Source of the DNA: an uncultured Muribaculaceae bacterium | Lineage (GTDB): Bacteria > Bacteroidota > Bacteroidia > Bacteroidales > Muribaculaceae | DNA: 56,743 bases | Direction: 5' to 3' | Assembly: GCA_910583675.1 (NCBI GenBank) | Contig: CAJTYH010000018.1 | Location: forward strand, 1 to 56,743 | Shown: positions 9,025-17,211 of the stretch, piece by piece | How positions within the stretch are numbered: position 1 is the stretch's first letter | Layout of the letters: each line of letters starts with the position of its first letter | Notes under the pieces: model-generated | The model's database searches: none | Told to the model about the DNA's origin: nothing | The model's input: the letters and a program-made list of their open reading frames with translations, nothing else | Translations under genes and position numbers: made by a program

Positions 9025-10404
9025 TTATCTTCTACGAGGTCTTCTCTCGCGGGGTGCCTTGTCAGGCAGTTCCTTGATCTTCACATTCTTGAACCAAACC
9101 TCGTTGCCATGATCCTGCAGCAGGATATAGCCGGTGTCATGGTTTCCGAAATTAGGCCAATCACGATATTTGCTATAAGCCACCAGCGCATTGAACATCT
9201 GGTTGTTTCGGTTGTATTCAAGAAGTTTCTCCCCGTTGAGCCAATGCTCCACATGGTTGCCTCTTACAATCACAACTGCGGTATTGAAGTTGTTTATGTC
9301 GAACGGCTTATTTTCGGGAGCCGGGATGAGATCGTAAAGAGAACCGAGCTTGCGGTTGCCTTTCACACCCAGTTTCGCATCGGGATGACGCAGATCGTCA
9401 AGGATCTGGAACTCACAACCGATTGCCGATCCCTCACCCTTGTTGAGGTTCGGATCCACGAAATACTTGATGCCGCTGTTGGCACCTTCAGTGATCTTGA
9501 AGTCCACCGACAGGATGAAATTCTTGTATTTATCCGTTGTGACAATATCGCCCCCATTGGTGGACTCGCCTCCGTCGGAAGGCATCACCTTGAGTATGCC
9601 ATCCTCTATCACCCATCCCTTTTCAGGGAAACCGTCAAGCTTGGCACCACGCCATCCCTCGCTATCCTTTCCATTGAAAAGGAGCTTCCATCCGTCGGCT
9701 ATCTCAGCCGGAGAAAGCGTGTTGGGGATCGCGTTCACCTCGGGAGCGGCGGAAGGAGTGACATACTTGTCAACATCCTCGGTGCAAATGCGAATGTCGC
9801 GCCATGCCACCTGCTTGCCCTCCTGTGAGGGATCGCCTATGGCATGCACCTGCAGGGCTATGAACCCCTCGGGTGTCATGTCGTCCCACAGGTTGGCGCA
9901 AGGCACGCCGTTGATCCATGTGGAGATGCGGTTGCCCACAGCTTCCACACGAGCCTTGTTCCACTGGCCGCGCTTAAAGGCGCTTTTTGCTTTCGGATTC
10001 TTGGTAAGCGGGTAAAGCCAGCCGCGACGAGCCTCGTCATAGATGCCTCCCGACCATGCACGGTCTGACGGATCTATCTCAAACTGGTAGCCGTGCACAC
10101 GGCCTTTCTGATAATCCTTGATGCTCTCGCTGCGGAGCTGCACTCCGGAATTGAGACCATCGTCCACCTTGAAATCAAATTCAAGGATAAAGTCACCATA
10201 CTTGTTCTTTGTGGAGAGGAAAGTGTTGGGAGTGTTCATCTTTGACACACCCACTATGGCACCGTCCTCCACCTTGTACTCGGCGTTGCCGTTGAGTTTC
10301 TTCCACCCGCTCAGGTTCTTTCCATTGAAGAGCGGTTGCCAGTTCTGTGCCGAAACCACTGCGGCGCAGAGCAGGCACAGCAACATTATACAGTTCTTTT
10401 TCAT
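9025..10404 (-). CDS. secreted protein with two DUF1080 (3-keto-disaccharide hydrolase) domains
   Basis: A 459-aa protein with a signal peptide (MKKNCIMLLCLLCAAVVSAQ) and two jelly-roll DUF1080 domains, about 20-215 and 232-450. Each begins with a WQ/WKLLFNGKxxxGW motif (LFNGKNLSGW; LFNGKDSEGW), contains SGI/SGV (GLNSGVQLRS; GANSGIKYF) and W.NG (TWINGVPC; HWLNGEKL). DUF1080 proteins are linked to cleavage of 3-keto-glycosides produced by Gfo/Idh/MocA dehydrogenases. Two such dehydrogenases lie directly upstream, which supports that role. The basic tail PRERRPRRR is odd. Start is 28 nt after the 476-aa dehydrogenase stop. Confidence 0.88.
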   Translation of the reverse strand: MKKNCIMLLCLLCAAVVSAQNWQPLFNGKNLSGWKKLNGNAEYKVEDGAIVGVSKMNTPNTFLSTKNKYGDFILEFDFKVDDGLNSGVQLRSESIKDYQKGRVHGYQFEIDPSDRAWSGGIYDEARRGWLYPLTKNPKAKSAFKRGQWNKARVEAVGNRISTWINGVPCANLWDDMTPEGFIALQVHAIGDPSQEGKQVAWRDIRICTEDVDKYVTPSAAPEVNAIPNTLSPAEIADGWKLLFNGKDSEGWRGAKLDGFPEKGWVIEDGILKVMPSDGGESTNGGDIVTTDKYKNFILSVDFKITEGANSGIKYFVDPNLNKGEGSAIGCEFQILDDLRHPDAKLGVKGNRKLGSLYDLIPAPENKPFDINNFNTAVVIVRGNHVEHWLNGEKLLEYNRNNQMFNALVAYSKYRDWPNFGNHDTGYILLQDHGNEVWFKNVKIKELPDKAPRERRPRRR

Positions 10405-10431
10405 TGCAACTATTTATTCAAATTAGGTTTA

Positions 10432-11862
10432 TCACACCATCTTGTAGAAGTCCTCCCAACCCTTGCGCGGAGGCATGCCTGAAAGCAGGGCGTTTGCGAA
10501 CTCGTTGTTGGTAAACTGCTTGGTGCGCGGATCGAAGAACAGGCGCGTATTCAGGCGCTGCGCTATGACACCGAGGCAGAACACCTGGCTGAGCACACCG
10601 TTTATCTCGAACGGCGAACGGGTCTTTTCCTGTCCGAGACATGCACGAAGGAAGTTCTGATAATGGTTCGAGGGACTTTGAGGCACCTCGGGAAGTTTCG
10701 ATTCGATCTCCTTGGCCTTCTGCGACGGGATCATCTTCAATGTACTTCCATGGCTGCCCCCCTTGAAAGTAAGGTCGCGTCCATATATGATCCTGCCGGG
10801 GTTGAGCTGCGACACCGGTGTATTTCCCTGATTGGTGGCGGGCACGTCGGGATTGTACTCCGAGGCACCGTAGTTGGCCGGAAGCGGCGGCAGGTTGTCT
10901 ATGCCGTCGTACCACGTGATGTCGCACGGAGGCATGCCGTTGCGGGCGGGGAAACGGAACAGTATCGTCGAAGAGTAAGGGAAGAAGTAGCTGTTGTGTC
11001 CCTTGGCATACTTCATGTCAATCTCATATGGAAGCCCGAGTTCAAGGAACTCATGTGCGGTATCTATCAGATGCGCGCCCCAGTCGCCGAGGGCACCCAT
11101 GCCGTAATCGTACCAGCAGCGCCAGTTTCCCTGATGATATTTGTCCGAGAAACCGTGGTATGCACAGGGGCCTGTCCATGTGTCCCAGTCAATGTCAGCC
11201 GGCATAGTCTCAAAGCCGGGCATATGCAGCATCTTCTCGTCGTATCCGTGCCAACGGCGGGGATTGTTCATGTGAGCCGTAATGGCTGTGACATCGCTTA
11301 TTATGCCGGCATCCTTCCATGCCTTGAACTGGAAGTAATTACCCTCCGAATGTCCCTGATTGCCCACCTGAGTGACCACATGCGGATTCTTCCGAGCCAT
11401 AGCCATCATGAGCTCCCCTTCGAGGAACGTGCGGCACATCGGTTTTTCCAGATATATATGCTTGCCGTTGGCCATGGCGAGCATGGCGATGGGGAAGTGC
11501 ATATGGTCGGGCACGGAGGCACATACGGCATCGAAATCGCCGGCGGCCTTCTCGAACATCTCGCGGAAATCGCGGAAACGCTTTGCCTTGGGATACATGC
11601 CCATCACCTTGCGGGTGTGAGCCGCTCCCATGTCTATGTCGCAGAGGACTGTCACGTCCACCATGCCGGTACGGGCGAATTCATCTATATTCTGCTCGCC
11701 GCGATTGCCTATGCCTATATAGGCGATACGCACCTTGTCTTTCTTGGCCGAAGCCCATTGGTCGGAGGTAAGCGGAGTGGCCATTGCGCCACCCATCCCG
11801 CCGAGAGCCACACTCACGGCAGACATTCCCATTGTCTTGAGAAAATCTCTTCTGCTTGTCAT
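10432..11862 (-). CDS. Gfo/Idh/MocA family oxidoreductase with Tat signal (476 aa)
   Basis: NAD(P)-dependent sugar dehydrogenase family. A Tat-type leader (SRRDFLKTMG, residues 3-12) is followed by the dinucleotide fold IAYIGIGNRGEQ (46-57) and the EKP motif at 139-141. The C-terminal part holds many aromatic residues and GDWGAHLIDTAHEFLEL, usual for the secreted branch of the family. Likely exported folded with its cofactor to the periplasm. It sits between the 78-aa membrane protein (23 nt upstream) and the double DUF1080 gene. Likely role: oxidation of a glycoside at C3, or the reverse step. Confidence 0.9.
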   Translation of the reverse strand: MTSRRDFLKTMGMSAVSVALGGMGGAMATPLTSDQWASAKKDKVRIAYIGIGNRGEQNIDEFARTGMVDVTVLCDIDMGAAHTRKVMGMYPKAKRFRDFREMFEKAAGDFDAVCASVPDHMHFPIAMLAMANGKHIYLEKPMCRTFLEGELMMAMARKNPHVVTQVGNQGHSEGNYFQFKAWKDAGIISDVTAITAHMNNPRRWHGYDEKMLHMPGFETMPADIDWDTWTGPCAYHGFSDKYHQGNWRCWYDYGMGALGDWGAHLIDTAHEFLELGLPYEIDMKYAKGHNSYFFPYSSTILFRFPARNGMPPCDITWYDGIDNLPPLPANYGASEYNPDVPATNQGNTPVSQLNPGRIIYGRDLTFKGGSHGSTLKMIPSQKAKEIESKLPEVPQSPSNHYQNFLRACLGQEKTRSPFEINGVLSQVFCLGVIAQRLNTRLFFDPRTKQFTNNEFANALLSGMPPRKGWEDFYKMV

Positions 11863-11885
11863 ATTAAGTCTTAGGTATTAGTATT

Positions 11886-12122
11886 TCAATTTGTTGCCCG
11901 CTTCTTTCTCAACAGATTGTAAAGCAAGCGCGGTATCAGCGTAAGGGCATATATGAACAGGGTGAACACAAGCACGTAGAAAAACGATGTGAACATCTCT
12001 GTCATCGGCGATCCGTAATACAATATTGCCCCGAGGTTAAAGAGGTTGGCCGCCACGAACGAACCGAGCAGGTAGAGCAGTTCCTTTTTCTGGCGACGGC
12101 CTGTAAGCACTATATCTTTCAT
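11886..12122 (-). CDS. small membrane protein, two spans (78 aa)
   Basis: Two hydrophobic segments (about 14-34 and 43-64) separated by GSPMTE, with a basic start (TGRRQKKE) and end (LRKKRATN). No known domain recognised. Its ATG overlaps the stop of the upstream dehydrogenase (ATGA), so translation is probably coupled. Position between two exported dehydrogenases suggests a membrane partner, but there is no heme, flavin or iron-sulfur motif, so an electron-carrying role is not supported by sequence. Confidence 0.75.
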   Translation of the reverse strand: MKDIVLTGRRQKKELLYLLGSFVAANLFNLGAILYYGSPMTEMFTSFFYVLVFTLFIYALTLIPRLLYNLLRKKRATN

Positions 12123-13429
12123 GCGAGCGTATCGGTATCGGTTGGGTTATTCTTTTTCGTGCCGTAGGCGGCATAGTCTATCTTGTATTCCTCCGGGAAA
12201 GGAAGCACCTGGCCGGTCTCTATGGCTTTGTGTCCCCAAAGACAAAGCAGACTGGCATAATAGCCTTCCTCGGCTATACGGGCGGGTTGCTTACCCGTTA
12301 TCACAGCCTCCACGAAGGCATCCACAAGCAGCGATGTGCCGTCGGTCTTGGGACGCTCCCCGAGGATAAACTCACCCTTGTTGACATTGGCGGTCTCCGG
12401 TGCCCAGCTCGTCCCGGCAAATGGGATCTCTTCAAACAGGGCGTTCTCCCATGAATTGACCATCTGAAGGAAAGCAGGAGCAGGAGCCACCTCCTCGAAG
12501 TAATATTTGCCGCTCTCAGGCTCCACGGTGCCGAGGTTGCCCATGATTTTCTCCTCCAGGCCATAGAACTTGTTGGATATCACAGATCCGTAAGTGAGTG
12601 ATTCGCCGGTGTCATATCCGAAGATGCAATGCACGTTGTCATGCACCTCGCGTCCGTCTTTCCAGAAAGTGATGCCGCCATGTCCCATGACACGATCGGG
12701 AAGCTTCCCGAACGCCCATGTGCCTATCTGCAACTGATGGCAACCAAGCTCCGACATAAGCCCGCGCGAGGACTCCCCGTACAGTCGCCAATTGATGAAT
12801 TTCTCCAGAGAGGGATCAGGTACCTCGCGACGCCAGTCGCCGTTGCGGTTCCAATACGCGTTCACGGCAGAGATCTTCCCGAACGTGCCTTGATGCACCA
12901 GATCCATAACTTTGATATAGCGTGGGTCGAAAAGGCGCTGCTGGCCGGTAAAGAAAAGGCGACCCGACGACAAGTGACGTTCATACATGTTGAAGCATTC
13001 TTCCATCGTGTAGCCTATGGTCTTCTCGCAGTACACATGCTTTCCTGCATCGAACGCATCCATGACTATGCCGTAATGGGTGTTAAGCGGAGTGGCCACA
13101 ATCACGCCATCCACCTCGGGATCGGCCAACAAGCGGCGGTAATCCTTATAAACCTTGGCCTTTGGCGCTATCTTGAGCGCACCGTCTATGGAGGGCTGAT
13201 ATACATCTGCTATAGCCACAATATCGGCTTTGGGATTCTGTGCGAGGAAACCCATGAGGAACTGACCGCGCGATCCCGGGCCGATCACACCGATACGACA
13301 GCGATCTTTCGCTGTATGACTCACTTCAGAAAATGCGGAGAGCCAGGGACTGGTGGCGGCAAGGACACCCGCGCCTGCCACACCGAGAGCTTTCAGAAAG
13401 TCCCTTCTCCCAAGATTGGTTTCTTTCAT
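12119..13429 (-). CDS. Gfo/Idh/MocA family oxidoreductase with Tat signal (436 aa)
   Basis: First gene of the operon. Tat leader NLGRRDFLKALG (5-16), dinucleotide site IGVIGPGSRGQF (46-57), and at 135-137 EKT in place of the usual EKP, a change of a conserved cofactor/substrate loop. The open frame reaches 13480, but the ATG at 13429 places the twin arginines at residues 8-9, so it is chosen. A strong promoter lies at 13450-13481. Its pairing with a second dehydrogenase and DUF1080 suggests one enzyme oxidises and the other reduces a 3-keto sugar; which does which cannot be told here. Confidence 0.9.
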   Translation of the reverse strand: MKETNLGRRDFLKALGVAGAGVLAATSPWLSAFSEVSHTAKDRCRIGVIGPGSRGQFLMGFLAQNPKADIVAIADVYQPSIDGALKIAPKAKVYKDYRRLLADPEVDGVIVATPLNTHYGIVMDAFDAGKHVYCEKTIGYTMEECFNMYERHLSSGRLFFTGQQRLFDPRYIKVMDLVHQGTFGKISAVNAYWNRNGDWRREVPDPSLEKFINWRLYGESSRGLMSELGCHQLQIGTWAFGKLPDRVMGHGGITFWKDGREVHDNVHCIFGYDTGESLTYGSVISNKFYGLEEKIMGNLGTVEPESGKYYFEEVAPAPAFLQMVNSWENALFEEIPFAGTSWAPETANVNKGEFILGERPKTDGTSLLVDAFVEAVITGKQPARIAEEGYYASLLCLWGHKAIETGQVLPFPEEYKIDYAAYGTKKNNPTDTDTLA

Positions 13430-13449
13430 GGTTATGAGAAATATGTCTA

Positions 13450-13481
13450 CAAAGTTAGCAATCTTTCGTTTAAAACGCAAA
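13450..13481 (-). promoter_or_regulatory. promoter of the 3-keto-glycoside-type operon
   Basis: Minus-strand TTTG (13481-13478), 20-nt spacer, TAACTTTG (13457-13450). The spacing and both boxes match the Bacteroidota consensus. It lies about 20 nt upstream of the Gfo/Idh ATG at 13429, right after the OmpA terminator. Confidence 0.7.
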
Positions 13482-13490
13482 GAAAAAAAT

Positions 13491-13535
13491 CGGCTGCGGA
13501 GTCTCGCAATTAAAGAATGCGAGACTCCGCAGCCG
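13491..13535 (-). terminator. terminator of the OmpA-like gene
   Basis: Perfect 18-bp stem (13491-13508 with 13518-13535), 9-nt loop, followed on the minus strand by ATTTTTTT. A strong intrinsic terminator. Confidence 0.85.
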
Positions 13536-13565
13536 TATGCCGAATATCAATGATTCACAAAGGTG

Positions 13566-14279
13566 TCATGAGCCTATATGCACCTCGGCACGCCTGTTGA
13601 GCGCGGGAGTTGGATAGGCATCGGTCGGCCCCATGCCACGGGTCTTGACATGGCTCCGATCTACGCCATGCGCCACAAGGTAATCACCCACCTTTCTGGC
13701 TCGCTCCTCGCTGAGGCGCTGATTGTACGATGCCTTTCCGCTTTCATCGGTATATGCAGCTACAGTCACATCAGCGCCAGATCGCTTTGCCTCAGCGGCG
13801 ACCTTATTCAGGTCGGCATCTTCAGCGATATCCGATCCGTTCAACGGAAACAGGTAAACTGCATCCTCGTTTTCACTCACTACGACCTCCGAACCGTCAT
13901 CGGTAGCATCCGCAGCGGCATCTGCCTGTGCAGCAGAAGCTGCATAAGAATCTGAGGGAACCTCAGTAACCTGTACCACTTCCGCATATGCATCTGCGGG
14001 AACAATCACCTTACTCACAGCTCCATTAGCGCCCCGAGCCATCATATTACCGGAGGTATTTCCCCCTTTTGGGGCGAAAAAATATATCGCACCTACCATG
14101 GCCACGGCAGCTATGACTGCCAACGCCGCCCATCCGAAAGAGCCGGCTCCATGCATCCGTGCTGCGGGAGCGATCCTGCGAGCCACACGTGAACGGCTAC
14201 TTTCTTCTTCATGCTGATGCAGCCTCAACGGTTCCGGATGTTCCGGAAGCCTTTCCTGAAAATCTTTTCGAGTTCCCAT
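13566..14279 (-). CDS. OmpA/MotB-domain protein anchored by one membrane span
   Basis: A 237-aa protein. A basic, His/Glu-rich cytoplasmic part (1-45) precedes one membrane span (about 48-69); an acidic, Ala-rich linker leads to an OmpA-like peptidoglycan-binding domain (about 140-237) with YTDESGKASYNQRLSEERA and TRGMGPTDAYP, equal to the classic TD..G....N..LS..RA.. and G.G...P signatures. Probably ties the inner membrane to the cell wall. Its own terminator follows; no clear promoter was seen in the 110 nt upstream, after the FKBP terminator. Confidence 0.85.
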   Translation of the reverse strand: MGTRKDFQERLPEHPEPLRLHQHEEESSRSRVARRIAPAARMHGAGSFGWAALAVIAAVAMVGAIYFFAPKGGNTSGNMMARGANGAVSKVIVPADAYAEVVQVTEVPSDSYAASAAQADAAADATDDGSEVVVSENEDAVYLFPLNGSDIAEDADLNKVAAEAKRSGADVTVAAYTDESGKASYNQRLSEERARKVGDYLVAHGVDRSHVKTRGMGPTDAYPTPALNRRAEVHIGS

Positions 14280-14391
14280 AATCCAATAGTTTTATCGTTT
14301 TACAAAGAGTGCTATATACACATAACAGAAATGCACACTCGGGAATCCGCTTAAGTAATGTTAATTAACCGTCTTGTATGGAATAATTAAC

Positions 14392-14430
14392 AAAAAAAAT
14401 GACGCGTCCGGCTGCGGACGCGTCATTTTT
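14392..14430 (-). terminator. terminator of the FKBP cluster
   Basis: Stem AAAAATGACGCGTCCG/CGGACGCGTCATTTTT with loop GCTG; eight U follow on the minus strand. The A and T runs on both sides mean it could work in both directions. Confidence 0.85.
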
Positions 14431-14451
14431 GATGGTCAGAATATATCTGCC

Positions 14452-15360
14452 TTATTTCTTGGGAGCTTCGATGCCAAGAACCTCTATGTCAAATACCAGA
14501 GTGGCGTTCGGGCCGATCTGTGAACCGGCACCCTTGACTCCGTAAGCGAGTGATGCAGGGATCACGGCAACCATCTTGCCACCCTTGCCAAGCATGCAGA
14601 GAGCTTCCTTGAAACCAGGAACGAACTGACCGGCACTCATTGCGGATGCATGTCCGACGTTGCTGTCAAACTCAGTGCCGTCCACCAGCTTTCCGGTGTA
14701 TTGCACAACAACGCGGTCGGCAGGTGTAACCTTGGGCTCGGTACCGGGATTCTCGATCTTGTAAACAAGGCCGCTGGCAGTCTTCTGATAGCCCTCGCTT
14801 ACCATCTTGGCGCAATATGCTTCACCTTCCTCAAGGTTCTTCTTGGCCTCGTCGGACTGTGCGAGAGCCTCTTCACGCTTCTTCTCGGCACGCTGTGAAA
14901 GGTCGCGCATAATATCCTGGTACTGGTTGTAATACTCGCCCATGTCGGCTACGCTGTCCTGCTCGTATACCTTCTTGAATGCGGCATAAACCACATCCTT
15001 TGAAATGGGGACACCGGCCTCCTGATTGATGCCGATGATGGGATTCACAAGCTGAAGACCCATCTGGAGACCCTGATAGTAAGCCATGTCGGCGGTATCG
15101 GCATCCAGAACCTCCTTCAAGCCTTTGAGGAAGGCTGCCTTGGAGAACTTCTTAGCCATCTCGGGCTGCATATCTTTCAGACGTGCGTAGTCCGATGCAG
15201 AGCGGGCTGCGGCAAACTCACCGATTATTGTAGCTGCTGAATCGCCCAGAGCCTTGTCTTCGGCAGTTACGTTTGCATTGGAAGAAGCTCCTTTCTCGCA
15301 AGAGCTAAAGCCTGCGACCATTACGGCAGCGGCTCCAAAAGCCAAAATTAATTTTTTCAT
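14452..15360 (-). CDS. FKBP-type peptidyl-prolyl isomerase, lipoprotein
   Basis: A 302-aa prolyl isomerase. Lipobox at 18-21 (FSSC) predicts a lipid-anchored periplasmic protein. An FKBP-N dimerisation/chaperone region (about 35-195, largely helical, with AAFKKVYEQD) precedes the FKBP domain (about 205-300) containing VVQYTGKLVDGTEFDS, FVPGFKEAL and IPASLAYGVKGAG, which match the catalytic pocket. Third gene of a tandem triplet; it starts 75 nt after the second FKBP gene stops. Confidence 0.92.
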   Translation of the reverse strand: MKKLILAFGAAAVMVAGFSSCEKGASSNANVTAEDKALGDSAATIIGEFAAARSASDYARLKDMQPEMAKKFSKAAFLKGLKEVLDADTADMAYYQGLQMGLQLVNPIIGINQEAGVPISKDVVYAAFKKVYEQDSVADMGEYYNQYQDIMRDLSQRAEKKREEALAQSDEAKKNLEEGEAYCAKMVSEGYQKTASGLVYKIENPGTEPKVTPADRVVVQYTGKLVDGTEFDSNVGHASAMSAGQFVPGFKEALCMLGKGGKMVAVIPASLAYGVKGAGSQIGPNATLVFDIEVLGIEAPKK

Positions 15361-15435
15361 ATCAAGCTATATTTTGTTTAGTTGTTTCTGTTTTTGATCT
15401 TCTTGTCTGAAAGCCGCCGTGACCAGGCCAAGGCA

Positions 15436-16308
15436 TCACTGCGCCTTGATCACGTCAAGCAGCTTGACGGTAAAGTCAAGCGCGGCACCGGGAGGAATCA
15501 CACCGGCGGCACCACGATCCCCGTATCCGATGTTTGCAGGAATGAAGATCCTGTATTCACCTCCGGGCTTCATCATCCTAAGCCCTTCACTGAAACCTGG
15601 CACAAGACCCTGCAACGGAAATTCTATGGGACGCGATGTCTCGTCGAAGACAGTGCCGTCTGCAAGGCGGCCTATGTAGGTCACCTTCACCTTGTCGGCA
15701 TCCGTCGGAGCGTCACCTTCCCCTTCCGTTATTATCTCGAACAGCAATCCCGACGGTGTTTCCGAAACTCCCGGACGGCTTTTCTGCGAATCAAGGAACT
15801 CTTTCTGGGACTCGGGACTGACAGCCTCCTCCTGCGCCGGACGCATACGCTCCACCATATCGCGCAGGAATTCATCCGCACCCTTTACGTCGAATCCCAT
15901 GGCAGACCCGCGCAGGGCAGCCCCGAGACCGGCACAGAATTCAGACGAAGTAAACGGGAAACCCATGGCCTGCATGGCTTCCACACGATCTATCAAGGCA
16001 AAGCCGCTCCGCACTCCGAAAAAGTAAGGCGCATCCTCATTCTTTATCTCGAACGCATGCTCCACCCCCTTCACGAACTCCCCGATCGCCGCTGTATCTC
16101 CCGGAAATTGCTTATCTATCTCAGGGCGCAGATATTCCGCCATGACAGTGGCAAAAGCCGCCGCACATGAATCCGCAGGCACCTCCGGCGCGGAAGCCAC
16201 AGGTGCCGACGGTTCACCGGAGGAACCCGCCACACCATCCTGCGCCTCAAGGCCGCTTGCCATAAGCGCCCCTAATGCAACCGACAGAGAGACCCTACGA
16301 AGCCTCAT
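15436..16308 (-). CDS. FKBP-type peptidyl-prolyl isomerase, secreted
   Basis: A 290-aa protein with a cleavable-looking signal (MRLRRVSLSVALGALMASG, cleavage near LEA-QD). Then an Ala/Pro-rich linker, an FKBP-N helical region (about 50-180) and a C-terminal FKBP domain (about 195-290) with VTYIGRLADGTVFDE, LVPGFSEGL and IPANIGYGDRGA. Its ATG overlaps the stop of the first FKBP gene (ATGA), so the two are translationally coupled. Periplasmic protein folding is the likely role. Confidence 0.92.
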   Translation of the reverse strand: MRLRRVSLSVALGALMASGLEAQDGVAGSSGEPSAPVASAPEVPADSCAAAFATVMAEYLRPEIDKQFPGDTAAIGEFVKGVEHAFEIKNEDAPYFFGVRSGFALIDRVEAMQAMGFPFTSSEFCAGLGAALRGSAMGFDVKGADEFLRDMVERMRPAQEEAVSPESQKEFLDSQKSRPGVSETPSGLLFEIITEGEGDAPTDADKVKVTYIGRLADGTVFDETSRPIEFPLQGLVPGFSEGLRMMKPGGEYRIFIPANIGYGDRGAAGVIPPGAALDFTVKLLDVIKAQ

Positions 16309-16943
16309 TTACCGATCACTTTCAGAAGTTCCACGTCGAACACAAGGGTGGCATTCGGGCCGATCGGGCTACCGGGAGCGCCATTGGGACCATATGCGAG
16401 GTTCGACGGGATGAACAGCCGCCATTTCGAACCGGCTTTCATAAGCTGCAACGCCTCTACCCACCCGGGGATCACCTGAGTGACACCGAACGTAGCCGGC
16501 ACACCGCGATCGACAGATGAATCGAACACCGTGCCGTCGATGAGCTTGCCTGTATAGTGCACCTCCACCTGATCGGTGGCCTCCGGCATCGGGCCGTCAC
16601 CATCGGTTATGACCTCGTACTGAAGACCGCTGGGGAGGGTCTTCACATCCGGGCGTTTGCCATTCTCGGCAAGATATTTTTCTCCAAGTTCGAGATTCTG
16701 CTTGCCAAGCTCTTCAGCAGCGACACGCTGCTTTTTCTCAAGCTCGGTAAAATAAGCCTGTATCTCGGCCTTTGCCTCATCATATGTCATCTTGGGCTGC
16801 CTGCCATAGAACACGGCTGCAACGCCGTCGGCAAAATCCTGCACGTTGATCTCGTTGATACCTGATGCACGGAAATTATTGCCCATGCTTAGCCCTAACG
16901 CATAGCTTATGCGATCAAGACCTTTGTTTTCGTTGTTTTCCAT
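16305..16943 (-). CDS. FKBP-type peptidyl-prolyl isomerase, FklB-like
   Basis: 212 aa, FKBP-N region about 1-105 starting ISYALGLSMGNNF, FKBP domain about 112-212 with VEVHYTGKLIDGTVFDSS, VIPGWVEAL and IPSNLAYGPNGAPG. There is no signal peptide, so unlike its two downstream neighbours it should stay in the cytoplasm. First gene of the triplet. Confidence 0.92.
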   Translation of the reverse strand: MENNENKGLDRISYALGLSMGNNFRASGINEINVQDFADGVAAVFYGRQPKMTYDEAKAEIQAYFTELEKKQRVAAEELGKQNLELGEKYLAENGKRPDVKTLPSGLQYEVITDGDGPMPEATDQVEVHYTGKLIDGTVFDSSVDRGVPATFGVTQVIPGWVEALQLMKAGSKWRLFIPSNLAYGPNGAPGSPIGPNATLVFDVELLKVIGK

Positions 16944-17053
16944 AATTGAGGAAAATGTTTTTAATTGTCTGTCAGACGGTTATTTTTAAAGGGCAATAAC
17001 CGCGCAGTCAATGGCGCAGTTCCCCCTGTAGGAAAGAACAAATAACCGGAGGG

Positions 17054-17061
17054 CAAAGTTA
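17054..17061 (-). promoter_or_regulatory. -7 box of the FKBP triplet
   Basis: TAACTTTG on the minus strand, 110 nt upstream of the first FKBP gene. No good TTTG was found at the right distance, so it is a partial match. Confidence 0.4.
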
Positions 17062-17168
17062 GCCAAATTCCCACGTCTCCGTTAAATAATTTATCAAAAA
17101 AAACTTAAATCGCCTTGCAGCCCTCCTTTCCTTACCGTTCAACAATGGACAATACGGAATTTTTTCAG

Positions 17169-17176
17169 TATTTTTG
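17169..17176 (+). promoter_or_regulatory. -7 box of the MATE gene
   Basis: TATTTTTG, an exact TAnnTTTG match, 35 nt before the ATG. The upstream element is not clear. Confidence 0.4.
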
Positions 17177-17211
17177 CATAATCCAACCATGCAAAATATT
17201 CAGTGACACAT

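Noticed and set aside
8755..9828. 357-aa rightward open frame over apbE and DUF1080
   Set aside because: Crosses the boundary between two convincing leftward genes and has no family resemblance.
10663..11874. 403-aa open frame antisense to the 476-aa dehydrogenase
   Set aside because: Shadow of a G+C-rich coding gene; text has no domain, many His/Arg runs and the real gene on the other strand has clear motifs.
12629..13513. 294-aa open frame antisense to the first Gfo/Idh gene
   Set aside because: No domain, antisense to a gene with Tat signal, Rossmann site and promoter.
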